50,952 nt of DNA from Sporosarcina sp. (GTDB taxonomy: Bacteria; Bacillota; Bacilli; Bacillales_A; Planococcaceae): contig JARIDO010000007.1 of the NCBI GenBank assembly GCA_029263895.1, positions 1-50,952 on the forward strand, written 5' to 3'. Positions 18,943-28,270 of this stretch are shown here, piece after piece. The translations under genes were made by a program, and so were the position numbers. Position 1 is the first letter of the stretch; each line of letters starts with the position of its first letter. Below the pieces are notes generated by a model. It saw only the letters and a program-made list of their open reading frames with translations, was not told where the DNA came from and made no database searches.

Positions 18943-19737
18943 ATGGATTGGGGACTATTGGATCGTTATGCAAAGTCATTGATAAAAGAGGCAGGTCACA
19001 AAATCCGTGTATCTTTTTTCAGTGAGATAGAAATTGATTCAAAAGCGAGTGCAAACGATCTCGTTACTAATATTGATAGACAAGTAGAACAGTTTTTCAT
19101 ACGAAAGATTAAGAATGATTACCCAGATCACAAGATTTTAGGTGAAGAGGGATTTGGAGATGTCGTACGTACTTTAGATGGTGTCGTTTGGTTGTTGGAC
19201 CCAATTGATGGAACGATGAATTTTATTCATCAAAAACGAAACTTCGCAATTAGTCTTGGGATATATGTAGATGGTATTGGCGTATTAGGTTACATTTACG
19301 ATGTAGTAAATGATGAACTCTATCATGCTATTAAGGATGGCGGAGCTTATTTAAATGATGAAAGATTACCGTACTTATCGAGCATTCCGTTAAGCGAAGC
19401 GATTATAGGATTAAATGCTAGCTGGGTAGCTCCAAATCAGTACATGGACCATAAAAAAACGATTGAACTTGTTCAATCGTGTCGTGGAACTAGATCATAT
19501 GGGTCTGCAGCTATAGAGCTTGCTTATGTATCAACTGGTCGTTTAAATTCGTATATTTCAATGCGCTTGTCGCCATGGGATATCGCAGGTGGTATGGTGA
19601 TTGCTAGCGAAGTAGGCGCGGTTGCAACAAATTTAAAAGGTGAGAAACAACAATTGCTAGGACAAGATACTTTCATCGTAGCTGTACCAAGTTTGCATAA
19701 AGATATTTTAGATAACTATATTTCACTGAAAGAATAA
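18943..19737 (+). CDS. yktC: Inositol-monophosphatase family protein (YktC)
   Basis: 264 residues. It is a Mg2+-dependent phosphatase of the IMPase/FBPase superfamily. Metal-binding motifs are LGEEGFG (first Glu), LLDPIDGTMNFIH (DPIDGT) and the C-terminal WDIAGGMVIASEVGA. It matches the family length and B. subtilis YktC/SuhB, which hydrolyses inositol phosphates; the real substrate in this organism may differ. ATG with a GGGGG ribosome site. It is transcribed alone, with convergent ylaF downstream. Confidence 0.92.
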   Translation: MDWGLLDRYAKSLIKEAGHKIRVSFFSEIEIDSKASANDLVTNIDRQVEQFFIRKIKNDYPDHKILGEEGFGDVVRTLDGVVWLLDPIDGTMNFIHQKRNFAISLGIYVDGIGVLGYIYDVVNDELYHAIKDGGAYLNDERLPYLSSIPLSEAIIGLNASWVAPNQYMDHKKTIELVQSCRGTRSYGSAAIELAYVSTGRLNSYISMRLSPWDIAGGMVIASEVGAVATNLKGEKQQLLGQDTFIVAVPSLHKDILDNYISLKE

Positions 19738-19783
19738 TGTAGACATTTTGTTGTGAACTTATAGTACGCATAAAGGGAATCTC

Positions 19784-19969
19784 TTATAGCGTTCCTTGTT
19801 CACGCATTCTTTTTTTTGTTTTAAAGCCGTTCCCCATAATAATGATTAGTGCAATTATTGCTAAAATGGCAAGTGGGATGCTCTTAATCGCTACAGCGAT
19901 ACCGATTGCACACATCGCAGAAACAGCAAGAAGTGAGTGGAGAACAAATATCCATTTAATATTTTTCAA
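19784..19969 (-). CDS. ylaF: YlaF-like small membrane protein
   Basis: 61 residues with two hydrophobic helices (about 5-25 and 27-46) and a basic tail FKTKKRMREQG. The start is TTG at 19969: GGAGG precedes it by a run of eight T residues. Divergent from typA, as in B. subtilis. The function of the family is unknown. Confidence 0.78.
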   Translation of the reverse strand: MKNIKWIFVLHSLLAVSAMCAIGIAVAIKSIPLAILAIIALIIIMGNGFKTKKRMREQGTL

Positions 19970-19998
19970 AAAAAAACCTCCGATTTAAAATAAAATGT

Positions 19999-20027
19999 TT
20001 TAGTATCTCTCTACCATGTGCTATAAT
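19999..20027 (+). promoter_or_regulatory. Candidate SigA promoter of typA
   Basis: A perfect TATAAT at 20022-20027 lies 42 bp before the typA ATG. The matching -35 (TTTAGT, 19999-20004, 17-bp spacer) is weak. Confidence 0.5.
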
Positions 20028-20069
20028 AACACAGTTAAACATATGAAAAAAGAATAATGGAGTGAAATC

Positions 20070-21899
20070 ATGACAATAGAACGCAGTGATTTACGAAACA
20101 TAGCAATTATCGCCCACGTCGACCACGGAAAAACGACGCTTGTCGATCAACTTTTAAAGCAATCAGGTATCTTTCGTTCGAATGAACAAGTAGAAGAGCG
20201 CGCAATGGATTCAAACGATATTGAGCGTGAACGCGGCATTACTATTCTTGCAAAAACGACTGCCGTTGAATACAAGGATAAAAAGATTAACATTCTAGAT
20301 ACGCCTGGACACGCCGATTTCGGTGGGGAAGTGGAGCGAATCTTGAAAATGGTTGATGGAGTTATCCTTGTAGTTGACTCGTATGAAGGATGTATGCCAC
20401 AAACACGCTTTGTTTTGAAAAAAGCGTTGGAAGAAAATATTAAACCAATTGTTGTTGTTAATAAAATTGACCGTGAGTTTGCACGACCTGAAGAGGTTGT
20501 TGATGAAGTATTAGAATTATTCATCGAGCTGGATGCGAATGACGAACAATTGGATTTCCCAGTTGTTTATGCATCAGGTTTTCATGGGACGGCAAGTCTT
20601 TCGCCAGATCCTTCAACACAACAAGATACGTTGGAAGTTCTTTATGATGCAATTCTTGAACATATTCCAGCACCGATTGATAATCGCGAAGAGCCCTTAC
20701 AGTTCCAAGTATCTCTATTAGACTACAGTGATTATGTAGGTCGTATTGGTATTGGTCGTATTTTCCGCGGAACGATGAAAGTTGGCCAGCAAGTAACTGT
20801 GCTGAAGCGTGACGGTTCAACGAAGAATTTCCGTGTAACAAAAATGTCAGGATTCCTCGGTTTAAAACGTATTGAAATCGAAGAAGCTTTTGCGGGGGAT
20901 CTTGTAGCTGTTTCAGGAATGGAAAATATTGATGTAGGTGAAACAATTTGTCCAGTGGATCATTTAGAAGCACTACCTGAATTATTTGTTGATGAGCCTA
21001 CTCTTCAAATGACATTCTTAGTAAACAACAGTCCATTTGCAGGTAAAGAAGGTAAATGGGTAACTTCAAGAAAAATTGATGAACGCTTAAATCAACAACT
21101 ACAAACGGATGTATCATTACGAGTTGATCCAACGGATTCTCCTGATGCGTGGACGGTTTCCGGACGTGGTGAATTGCATCTTTCAATTTTGATTGAGAAT
21201 ATGCGTCGCGAAGGATTTGAACTTCAAGTTTCTAAACCTTCTGTAATCGTAAAAGAAATAGATGGTGTTCGATGCGAACCGGTTGAACGTGTACAAATTG
21301 ATATTCCAGAAGAACATACAGGTTCTATTATCGAATCTATGGGTGAGCGTAAAGGTGAAATGCTAGATATGATCAATAACGGGAATGGACAAGTTCGTTT
21401 AATATTCCTTGTACCAGCTCGTGGATTGATTGGTTATTCAACTGAGTTCTTAACGTTAACTCGTGGATACGGCATTTTAAATCATGTATTTGACTCATAC
21501 AAGCCGATGTCTAAAGGTAGAGTTGGCGGACGCAGAAACGGTGTTCTCGTTTCAATGGAGAACGGAACGGCGACTCCATACAGTATTATGCAACTAGAAG
21601 ACCGTGGAACAATGTTCGTTGAAGCGGGAACTGATATCTATGCAGGGATGATCGTTGGAGAGAATACCCGTGAAAGTGATTTGACAATTAACCTTACGAA
21701 AGCAAAACAAGCAACTAACGTACGGTCTGCTACAAAAGATCAAACAGTTACAACGAAAAAACCACGTATTATGTCGTTAGAAGAAGCGTTGCAATACTTG
21801 GATGACGATGAATACTGTGAAATCACTCCAGAATCAATTCGTTTACGTAAGAAAGTTCTTGATAAGAATGAACGTGAACGGGTACAAAAGAAAAAATAA
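20070..21899 (+). CDS. typA: Ribosome-associated GTPase TypA/BipA
   Basis: 609 residues. This translational GTPase acts on the 50S/70S ribosome during stress and low-temperature growth. G1 is AHVDHGKTT, followed by the switch I block RERGITI, G3 DTPGHADFGGEVER and G4 NKIDR. EF-Tu-like domain II and EF-G-like domains III and V follow, and a BipA-specific C-terminal domain contains the MSKGRVGGRRNGVLVSMENG stretch. Length agrees with B. subtilis YlaG. The ATG at 20070 is preceded by a GGAG site. Confidence 0.96.
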   Translation: MTIERSDLRNIAIIAHVDHGKTTLVDQLLKQSGIFRSNEQVEERAMDSNDIERERGITILAKTTAVEYKDKKINILDTPGHADFGGEVERILKMVDGVILVVDSYEGCMPQTRFVLKKALEENIKPIVVVNKIDREFARPEEVVDEVLELFIELDANDEQLDFPVVYASGFHGTASLSPDPSTQQDTLEVLYDAILEHIPAPIDNREEPLQFQVSLLDYSDYVGRIGIGRIFRGTMKVGQQVTVLKRDGSTKNFRVTKMSGFLGLKRIEIEEAFAGDLVAVSGMENIDVGETICPVDHLEALPELFVDEPTLQMTFLVNNSPFAGKEGKWVTSRKIDERLNQQLQTDVSLRVDPTDSPDAWTVSGRGELHLSILIENMRREGFELQVSKPSVIVKEIDGVRCEPVERVQIDIPEEHTGSIIESMGERKGEMLDMINNGNGQVRLIFLVPARGLIGYSTEFLTLTRGYGILNHVFDSYKPMSKGRVGGRRNGVLVSMENGTATPYSIMQLEDRGTMFVEAGTDIYAGMIVGENTRESDLTINLTKAKQATNVRSATKDQTVTTKKPRIMSLEEALQYLDDDEYCEITPESIRLRKKVLDKNERERVQKKK

Positions 21900-21901
21900 T
21901 T

Positions 21902-21947
21902 AGGTGTGCACCTTTCCGAAAGGAAGTTGCACAACCTTGTTTTTTTA
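21902..21947 (+). terminator. Terminator after typA
   Basis: Inverted repeat aggtgtgcacctttcc-gaaa-ggaagttgcacaacct with a small mismatch, followed by a run of seven T residues. It lies two bases after the typA stop and immediately before the ylaH ribosome site. Confidence 0.75.
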
Positions 21948-21964
21948 TGAAGGGGATGTGTTGA

Positions 21965-22303
21965 ATGGCTGCTAGTGCAGAGAATACTGAATTCGTATTT
22001 GAGCGTATGTCAGGGATATCACGATTTGTATATGAAGTGATGCCATCTTATAATAGCGCAGGATATGTACTTTTCGCCCTTGTCTTCCTCATGTCGGCTA
22101 TCGTTTATAAACTTGGTTTCGCAAGAAAGTTAAAAGCGTCACAAAACCTGGTAATCTATTTTTTTCTTTTTATTGGTTGTTTGATTTTAACATTTCTCGC
22201 GTTTTTCCTTCCGATAGTCGAAGGTCTAATCGTTGCTGCTTTAATATTAATAATTTATCGTGTGCGAAGAATGAATGAAAACAAAGAAGACTCTGTCGTT
22301 TAA
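21965..22303 (+). CDS. ylaH: YlaH-like membrane protein
   Basis: 112 residues with three predicted membrane helices (about 35-52, 60-80, 82-97) and a basic cytoplasmic end RVRRMNENK. Position after typA and its topology match the YlaH family; function unknown. The ATG follows AAGGGG. The stop codon lies within the following terminator stem-loop. Confidence 0.85.
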   Translation: MAASAENTEFVFERMSGISRFVYEVMPSYNSAGYVLFALVFLMSAIVYKLGFARKLKASQNLVIYFFLFIGCLILTFLAFFLPIVEGLIVAALILIIYRVRRMNENKEDSVV

Positions 22304-22319
22304 CGACGGAGTCTTCTTT
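22283..22319. terminator. Bidirectional terminator overlapping the ylaH stop
   Basis: Stem aaagaagactctgtcgt / acgacggagtcttcttt with one mismatch and a three-base loop. The TAA of ylaH (22301-22303) is inside the loop and arm. It would serve ylaH and the convergent ylaI. Confidence 0.85.
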
Positions 22320-22342
22320 GTATGTTATAAATCTTTTGGTAG

Positions 22343-22546
22343 TTAAAATTCTTTTTCAGTAGGGTGTGAACTACGGTGAAACACAAAATTTCCTGTTGCA
22401 ATTCGCTCAAGTGTTTTTTCGGTTATTCGATTATAACAATCGGTGCACATATACGTTTGGATATGACGGTTTCTTAATCGTTTTGCTAATGGTAGGTCGT
22501 CAGGGAGTTTGTCGATAACTTCACATATTACGCATTTAACACGCAT
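22343..22546 (-). CDS. ylaI: YlaI-family small zinc-ribbon-like protein
   Basis: 67 residues from the ATG at 22546, which has AGGAGGGG upstream; the frame continues upstream without a start signal. Two CxxC knuckles (CVIC near 5-8 and CTDC near 36-39) suggest one zinc site, with the basic PLAKRLRNRHIQTYMC block between them. It matches the small YlaI (DUF2197-type) family of unknown function. It follows ylaL by 13 bases, so both are probably on one transcript. Confidence 0.85.
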   Translation of the reverse strand: MRVKCVICEVIDKLPDDLPLAKRLRNRHIQTYMCTDCYNRITEKTLERIATGNFVFHRSSHPTEKEF

Positions 22547-22559
22547 TCGATACCCCTCC

Positions 22560-23060
22560 TCAATCAATTCGTATACCTTCAATATTACGCAATGGATTTT
22601 CAATGTTTGAACCGTCTTTAAATAATACATGAATTGGGCCGTCATCACGTAGTGGTTTTCCTACCTGGCTAAACTTGAAAATGAAGAATTTAGCCTGTTC
22701 CAGAGGGTAAGTATGGTTGTCCCCATTTGTTGTGACGAGTGTAATCGTTGTAGCATCTTCTGACGGTTCGGCATTTTTAAGGAAATGCTCTAACAATATA
22801 CCGAATGTCCCTGTTAACATTTTCGTTTTCTCGTATTTTTTTTCTGTCTTTAATGTAGGTGGAAATGTTGATCCTTCCATTATTTCTCGAGACCAATGCT
22901 TACCGGTTACACGTTTATATTCTTCCATTTCATCAATTTCCACATGATTCTCAGTAAAATATGTATCTAAGTCCAACTTGCGGTCGTCAAATATCCAAAC
23001 GCCTGGATCCAGCGTGATTTTAAATTTTACGTTGCCTGTTATAGGAATGATAGATCCCAA
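22560..23060 (-). CDS. ylaL: YlaL-like conserved hypothetical protein
   Basis: 166 residues, no membrane segment or cysteine motif. The start is TTG 23060 with GGAGG eight bases upstream. Recognisable segments are GNVKFKITLDPGVWIFDDRKLDLD and, near the end, PIHVLFKDGSNIENPLRNIEG. Its place between ylaI and ylaN matches ylaL in B. subtilis. No catalytic motif was seen and the function is unknown. Confidence 0.7.
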   Translation of the reverse strand: MGSIIPITGNVKFKITLDPGVWIFDDRKLDLDTYFTENHVEIDEMEEYKRVTGKHWSREIMEGSTFPPTLKTEKKYEKTKMLTGTFGILLEHFLKNAEPSEDATTITLVTTNGDNHTYPLEQAKFFIFKFSQVGKPLRDDGPIHVLFKDGSNIENPLRNIEGIRID

Positions 23061-23167
23061 TTGAATGACCTCCTGAATGAATGAATACTTATCAATTTAG
23101 TATACCGCTTAGTACGAGTAAGTAAAAGTGTTTGATTTCTTTTTTTAAACTTAAAAAGAGGAAACAC

Positions 23168-23196
23168 TTGCTTTTTATTGTACCAAAAGATACAAT
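23168..23196 (+). promoter_or_regulatory. SigA promoter of ylaN
   Basis: TTGCTT at 23168, 17-bp spacer, TACAAT at 23191, 45 bp before the ylaN ATG. Confidence 0.6.
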
Positions 23197-23241
23197 TTAT
23201 TCATAATAACCGTTTGAAATAAGGTTGATGGGGGCGTCCTC

Positions 23242-23523
23242 ATGGAGATAGAATTACAAGAGACGTATCAAGAAAAAGCATTTAAGCAATTACAGGCTGA
23301 TGCTGATAAGATTGCTCAACTTATAAAAGTACAGATGGACAATCTGACAATGCCGCAGTGTCCACTTTACGAAGAAGTTCTCGATACACAGATGTATGGG
23401 CTTTCTCGTGAAATTGATTTTGCTGTAAAATTAGGATTGATTGAACGGACGAAAGGTAATGAAATTCTTTCGTTATTGGAGAAAGAAATGACTGTACTAC
23501 ACGAATTATATACAAGAAAATAA
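23242..23523 (+). CDS. ylaN: YlaN (UPF0358), iron-homeostasis associated
   Basis: 93 residues, all-helical and acidic. It matches the UPF0358 family ([42 protein letters not shown]). In B. subtilis and Staphylococcus YlaN is needed under iron limitation and has been linked to Fur; that is family knowledge, not visible here. ATG after a GATGGGGG site. Lies just before ftsW, as in B. subtilis. Confidence 0.93.
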   Translation: MEIELQETYQEKAFKQLQADADKIAQLIKVQMDNLTMPQCPLYEEVLDTQMYGLSREIDFAVKLGLIERTKGNEILSLLEKEMTVLHELYTRK

Positions 23524-23530
23524 ACTAAGG

Positions 23531-23559
23531 ACTCAAACTCTTAAAAGTTTGAGTTTTTT
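23531..23559 (+). terminator. Terminator after ylaN
   Basis: Nine-base perfect stem (23531-23539 with 23546-23554) and a T-run, directly upstream of ftsW. Confidence 0.85.
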
Positions 23560-23581
23560 GTTTAATGAAGGAGTAACATGA

Positions 23582-24763
23582 ATGAGTACTTACGCTAAAA
23601 AGATTCTTAAAAACTTTGACTTCCCATTATTTTTCACATATTTTTTATTATGTTCGTTTGGACTAGTAATGATTTATAGCGCGAGTATGGGAACTGCTGT
23701 AAATAGATATTATGCGAAAGCAGATAACTATTTTAATAAGCAATTATTTAATTTAGCAATTGCTTTTCCAGTGTTTTTTCTTGCTGCGATTTTTCCGTAC
23801 AAGAATTACAAACGAAAAGGCATGATGGCGTTATCGCTTTTAGGGATGTTTGTATTATTATTTCTTGTCCATTTTATTGGTTCGGGTGATCATGTTGGTG
23901 CAAATAGCTGGATTAAAACACCTTTCGGTAATATCCAGCCTTCTGAAGTAGCTAAGTTAGTCATTATTATTTATTTTGCAAGTGTCTTCGCTAAAAAATA
24001 TGAATCTGGCACGATTGACAATATTAATCAGTCGATTGGTCCACCTGTCGGCATATTAGTTATTGCTGTAGGATCGATCATGATGGAAACAGATATAGGT
24101 ACATCCTTTATTATCGTCATTGGTGCGTTATCGGTGTTAGCTGCAAGCGGTATTAAAAAACGTACATTTTTTAAAATTAGTGGCATTATTTCATTAGGTT
24201 TATTTTTAGCGGGACTTATTTTATATTTTCAGTGGGATAACATAATGAATGATAGTCGAACAGGAAGGTTATTGTCTTTTTTGAACCCGTTTGACTATAT
24301 AACTGGTTCTGGTTATCAAATTGCGAATGGTTATATAGCGATTGGTAGCGGTGGGTTAAAGGGCTATGGACTTGGAAACTCAATTCAAAAAATGGGTTAT
24401 TTACCCGAACCGCATACAGATGTAATTATGGCTGTTATCTCCGAAGAATTAGGTCTTTTTGGTAGCATTATTGTTATTGGCGGACTAGGATTCATTGTTT
24501 TGAAGGCTTTAGTGATTGCTATGCAAGCAAGAGATCCACATGCTAGAATGTTAGCAGCAGGGATTGGAAGTGTCATTGGAATTCAAACATTTGTTAATTT
24601 GGGTGGCTTAACAGGACTTATCCCATTAACGGGTGTGCCTCTTCCTTTTATTAGTTATGGCGGAACATCTGTCATTCTGCTATCGTTATCATTAGGAATA
24701 TTGATGAATGTGTCAATGTTCGTTAAGTTCGAAAAGAATAATAGAAAAGGAAGTGCCTTGTGA
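23582..24763 (+). CDS. ftsW: FtsW, septal peptidoglycan glycosyltransferase (SEDS family)
   Basis: 393 residues with about ten membrane helices. SEDS-family proteins polymerise lipid II together with a class B PBP. Family blocks seen are MIYSASMGTA in the first helix, GANSWIKTPFGNIQPSEVAKL (catalytic loop region), PEPHTDVIMAVISEELGLFG and GVPLPFISYGGTS near the end. Position between ylaN and pycA identifies it as ftsW rather than rodA or spoVE. AAGGAG lies eight bases before the ATG. The stop TGA shares its last base with the pyc ATG. Confidence 0.93.
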   Translation: MSTYAKKILKNFDFPLFFTYFLLCSFGLVMIYSASMGTAVNRYYAKADNYFNKQLFNLAIAFPVFFLAAIFPYKNYKRKGMMALSLLGMFVLLFLVHFIGSGDHVGANSWIKTPFGNIQPSEVAKLVIIIYFASVFAKKYESGTIDNINQSIGPPVGILVIAVGSIMMETDIGTSFIIVIGALSVLAASGIKKRTFFKISGIISLGLFLAGLILYFQWDNIMNDSRTGRLLSFLNPFDYITGSGYQIANGYIAIGSGGLKGYGLGNSIQKMGYLPEPHTDVIMAVISEELGLFGSIIVIGGLGFIVLKALVIAMQARDPHARMLAAGIGSVIGIQTFVNLGGLTGLIPLTGVPLPFISYGGTSVILLSLSLGILMNVSMFVKFEKNNRKGSAL

Positions 24764-27700
24764 TGGGAAATATTAAAAAAATCCTTGTTGCGAATCGAGG
24801 AGAAATTGCAATCCGTATTTTTCGGGCTTGTACAGAACTAAAAATCCCGACTGTCGGGATCTACTCAACTGAAGATAGTGGATCTTTCCACCGTTACAAG
24901 GCAGATGAATCCTATCTTGTTGGAGAAGGTAAGAAACCAATTGATGCATATCTTGATATTGAAGGAATCATTGAGATTGCGAAAGATTCAGGTGCGAATG
25001 CAGTTCACCCCGGGTATGGTTTCCTCGCGGAAAATGAAGATTTTGCTCGTCGGTTAGAAGAAGAAGGAATCATTTTTATTGGTCCAACATCAAAGCATCT
25101 TGATATGTTTGGAGATAAAGTAAAAGCAAGGGAACAAGCTATTAAAGCTGATATCCCTGTGATTCCAGGCAGTGATGGTCCAGTAACTTCTGTCGAAGAA
25201 GTCGAAAAATTTGGTGAAAAGAACGGCTATCCGATTATCATCAAAGCATCTTTAGGTGGTGGCGGTCGTGGGATGCGTATTGTTAACGCAGCTGACGAAG
25301 TATTTGAGGCATATGAAAGAGCTAAATCAGAAGCGAAATCAGCATTTGGCTCAGATGAAGTTTACGTAGAGAAATACATTAATGAACCGAAGCATATCGA
25401 AGTACAAATACTCGGTGACACACATGGAAATGTCGTTCATTTATATGAACGCGACTGTTCAATTCAACGTCGTCATCAAAAAGTAGTTGAAATTGCACCA
25501 TCTATTTCACTTGAAGATCAGCTTCGTGAAGATATTTGTGCTGCAGCTGTAAAGTTGATGAGCAAAGTGGAATACATTAATGCGGGAACAGTTGAATTTT
25601 TAGTTTCTGATGGTCGCTTTTATTTCATTGAAGTGAATCCGCGTATTCAAGTTGAACATACCATTACAGAAATGGTTACGGGAATTGACATTGTACATGC
25701 TCAAATCCATATTGCGGATGGTATGGACTTGCATGAAGGGGAGTCAGCTATCCCTTCGCAAAAACAAATTCCGTTATTTGGTTACGCAATACAATCACGT
25801 GTAACAACAGAAGATCCATTGAATGACTTTATGCCGGACACAGGTAAATTGATGGTGTATCGTTCTGGTGGTGGATTCGGCGTGCGCTTAGACGCCGGTA
25901 ACGGATTCCAAGGAGCTGTTATTACGCCATACTATGATTCATTGCTAGTGAAGGTCTCTACATGGGGTAAAACGTTTAATGAGGCTGCGAGTAAAATGGA
26001 TCGTAATTTACAGGAATTTAGAATACGCGGCATTAAAACAAACATTCCATTCCTAGAGAACGTTGTAAAGCATAAAAATTTCTTAACAGGGGATTATAAT
26101 ACGAGCTTTATCGATACGACACCAGAATTGTTCTTGTTTCCAGATCGTAAAGACCGTGGAACTAAAATATTGAACTATTTAGGGAATGTTACGATTAATG
26201 GCTTCCCGGGTATCGGTACACAATCCAAACCAGTGTTTCATCCTATTAGAAAACCATCTGTAGATTTACGAACTGCTCCAATGTCAGGAACGAAGCAGAT
26301 TTTAGACGAACGGGGTGCAGATGGGCTTGTTAAATGGATTAAAGAGCAGAATGATGTACTTTTGACAGATACAACTTTTAGAGACGCTCACCAATCACTT
26401 CTTGCGACTCGCGTTCGGACATCTGATATTACATCAATTGCGGATCAATCAGCTAGGCTAATGCCAGATTTATTCTCATATGAAATGTGGGGAGGGGCAA
26501 CGTTTGATGTTGCCTATCGATTCTTAAATGAAAGTCCATGGGATCGGTTAATTAAACTTCGTGAACAAATTCCGAATGTGTTATTCCAGATGCTATTGCG
26601 CGGGGCGAACGCAGTCGGATATAAGAATTATCCGGATAATGTTATCCGTGAGTTCATTAAAGAATCTGCTGATGCAGGAATAGACGTTTTCCGTATTTTT
26701 GACAGTCTTAACTGGATTAAAGGAATGGAAGTTGCAATTGACGCTACACGTAATACAGGGAAAATAGCAGAAGCTGCAATTTGTTATACAGGTGATATTT
26801 TAGATGATTCGCGCGCTAAGTATACGGTTAATTACTATAAAGAGATGGCAAAAGAGCTAGAAGCAACTGGAGCGCATATTCTTGCAATTAAAGATATGGC
26901 TGGATTGCTTAAGCCAGAAGCAGCTTATCGATTAGTATCTGAGCTAAAGGCAACAGTGGATTTGCCAATCCACTTACATTCTCATGATACGAGTGGAAAC
27001 GGAATATTTACGTATGCAAGGGCAATTGAAGCTGGCGTAGACATTGTAGACACTGCGTTAGGTTCGATGGCGGGGCTAACGTCACAACCATCGGCTAGCA
27101 CATTGCATTATGCCTTACAAGGCGGCAAACGATCTGTTCGAACGAATGTTGAATCGCTTGAAAAGCTGTCTTACTATTGGGAAGACGTACGTAAATATTA
27201 TCAGCACTTTGAAAGTGGTATGATGAGTCCTCATTCTGAAATTTATGTCCATGAAATGCCAGGTGGACAATATTCTAACCTTCAGCAACAAGCAAGAGCA
27301 GTAGGACTTGGGGAGCGTTGGGAAGAAGTTAAGCAAATGTACTCTCGAGTGAATATTCTTTTTGGTGATGTTGTAAAGGTTACACCGTCATCTAAAGTTG
27401 TAGGGGATATGGCTCTTTTCATGGTACAAAATGAATTAGACGAGCACTCTGTATTAGTTCGTGGAACGACAATAGACTTCCCGGAGTCCGTTATTGAATT
27501 CTTTGAAGGATATATTGGACAACCGCATGGTGGCTTCCCAGTAGAATTGCAAAAAGTCGTGTTAAAAGAACGTAAAGCAATTACAGTTCGCCCAGGTGAA
27601 CTTTTAGAAGCTGTTGATTTTGTGAAAGAAAGAGAAATCTTAAATGACTTGCTTGGAAGACCTGTCACAAGTCATGAAGTACTTTCTCATGCTCTATATC

Positions 27701-28200
27701 CAAAGGTATTTGAAGATTACACAAAGATGCATAAGATGTTTGGGGATGTTTCTGTAATAGATACACCTGAATTCCTTTATGGAATGCGACTTGGTGAAGA
27801 AATTGAAGTTGAAATTCAAAAAGGGAAGACGCTTATTATTAAATTGGTTTCAATTGGTGAAGCGCAATCAGATGCAACAAGAGTTTTGTATTTTGAAATG
27901 AATGGACAACCGAGGGAAGTTATTATCGAAGATATAAATGTTGAATCGGTTACTGTTCGCAAACAAAAAGCTGACTTGACGAACGATGCGCATATTGCCG
28001 CAACAATGCCAGGAACGGTGTTGAAAGTAGCTGTAGCTATTGGAGCTAAAGTGAAGCGAGGAGAACACCTTCTAATTACTGAAGCGATGAAGATGGAAAC
28101 GACTATTCAAGCTCCATACGATGGAGTTGTGAAAGAAATATATGTTTCATCAGGTGAACCGATTTCAACCGGCGATCTTCTCATTGAATTGGAACACTGA
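24763..28200 (+). CDS. pyc: Pyruvate carboxylase
   Basis: 1145 residues. This biotin enzyme carboxylates pyruvate to oxaloacetate, replenishing the TCA cycle. Domains in order: biotin carboxylase (KILVANRGEIAIRIFRA, ATP-grasp loop GGGGRGMR near 165-172, EVNPRIQVEHT), carboxyltransferase (LLTDTTFRDAHQSLLATRVR from about 530, metal/lysine region AIKDMAGLLKP), and the C-terminal biotinyl domain with biotinylated Lys in EAMKMET. I use the ATG at 24763, nine bases after GGAAG; a GTG at 24760 overlaps the ftsW end. Length agrees with B. subtilis PycA. Translationally coupled to ftsW. Confidence 0.96.
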   Translation: MGNIKKILVANRGEIAIRIFRACTELKIPTVGIYSTEDSGSFHRYKADESYLVGEGKKPIDAYLDIEGIIEIAKDSGANAVHPGYGFLAENEDFARRLEEEGIIFIGPTSKHLDMFGDKVKAREQAIKADIPVIPGSDGPVTSVEEVEKFGEKNGYPIIIKASLGGGGRGMRIVNAADEVFEAYERAKSEAKSAFGSDEVYVEKYINEPKHIEVQILGDTHGNVVHLYERDCSIQRRHQKVVEIAPSISLEDQLREDICAAAVKLMSKVEYINAGTVEFLVSDGRFYFIEVNPRIQVEHTITEMVTGIDIVHAQIHIADGMDLHEGESAIPSQKQIPLFGYAIQSRVTTEDPLNDFMPDTGKLMVYRSGGGFGVRLDAGNGFQGAVITPYYDSLLVKVSTWGKTFNEAASKMDRNLQEFRIRGIKTNIPFLENVVKHKNFLTGDYNTSFIDTTPELFLFPDRKDRGTKILNYLGNVTINGFPGIGTQSKPVFHPIRKPSVDLRTAPMSGTKQILDERGADGLVKWIKEQNDVLLTDTTFRDAHQSLLATRVRTSDITSIADQSARLMPDLFSYEMWGGATFDVAYRFLNESPWDRLIKLREQIPNVLFQMLLRGANAVGYKNYPDNVIREFIKESADAGIDVFRIFDSLNWIKGMEVAIDATRNTGKIAEAAICYTGDILDDSRAKYTVNYYKEMAKELEATGAHILAIKDMAGLLKPEAAYRLVSELKATVDLPIHLHSHDTSGNGIFTYARAIEAGVDIVDTALGSMAGLTSQPSASTLHYALQGGKRSVRTNVESLEKLSYYWEDVRKYYQHFESGMMSPHSEIYVHEMPGGQYSNLQQQARAVGLGERWEEVKQMYSRVNILFGDVVKVTPSSKVVGDMALFMVQNELDEHSVLVRGTTIDFPESVIEFFEGYIGQPHGGFPVELQKVVLKERKAITVRPGELLEAVDFVKEREILNDLLGRPVTSHEVLSHALYPKVFEDYTKMHKMFGDVSVIDTPEFLYGMRLGEEIEVEIQKGKTLIIKLVSIGEAQSDATRVLYFEMNGQPREVIIEDINVESVTVRKQKADLTNDAHIAATMPGTVLKVAVAIGAKVKRGEHLLITEAMKMETTIQAPYDGVVKEIYVSSGEPISTGDLLIELEH

Positions 28201-28225
28201 GTTAGAAATTTCATTTTTAAAATAG

Positions 28226-28265
28226 AAAAGAAGGTCCCCTTTTTAAATAGGGGACCTTCTTTTTT
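28226..28265. terminator. Bidirectional terminator between pyc and ctaA
   Basis: 14-bp perfect stem (aaaagaaggtcccc / ggggaccttctttt) with U-tails in both directions between the convergent genes. Confidence 0.92.
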
Positions 28266-28270
28266 ACGAT

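Noticed and set aside
20147..21186. Several minus-strand frames inside typA
   Set aside because: They are shadows of a highly conserved GTPase gene; none has a ribosome site.
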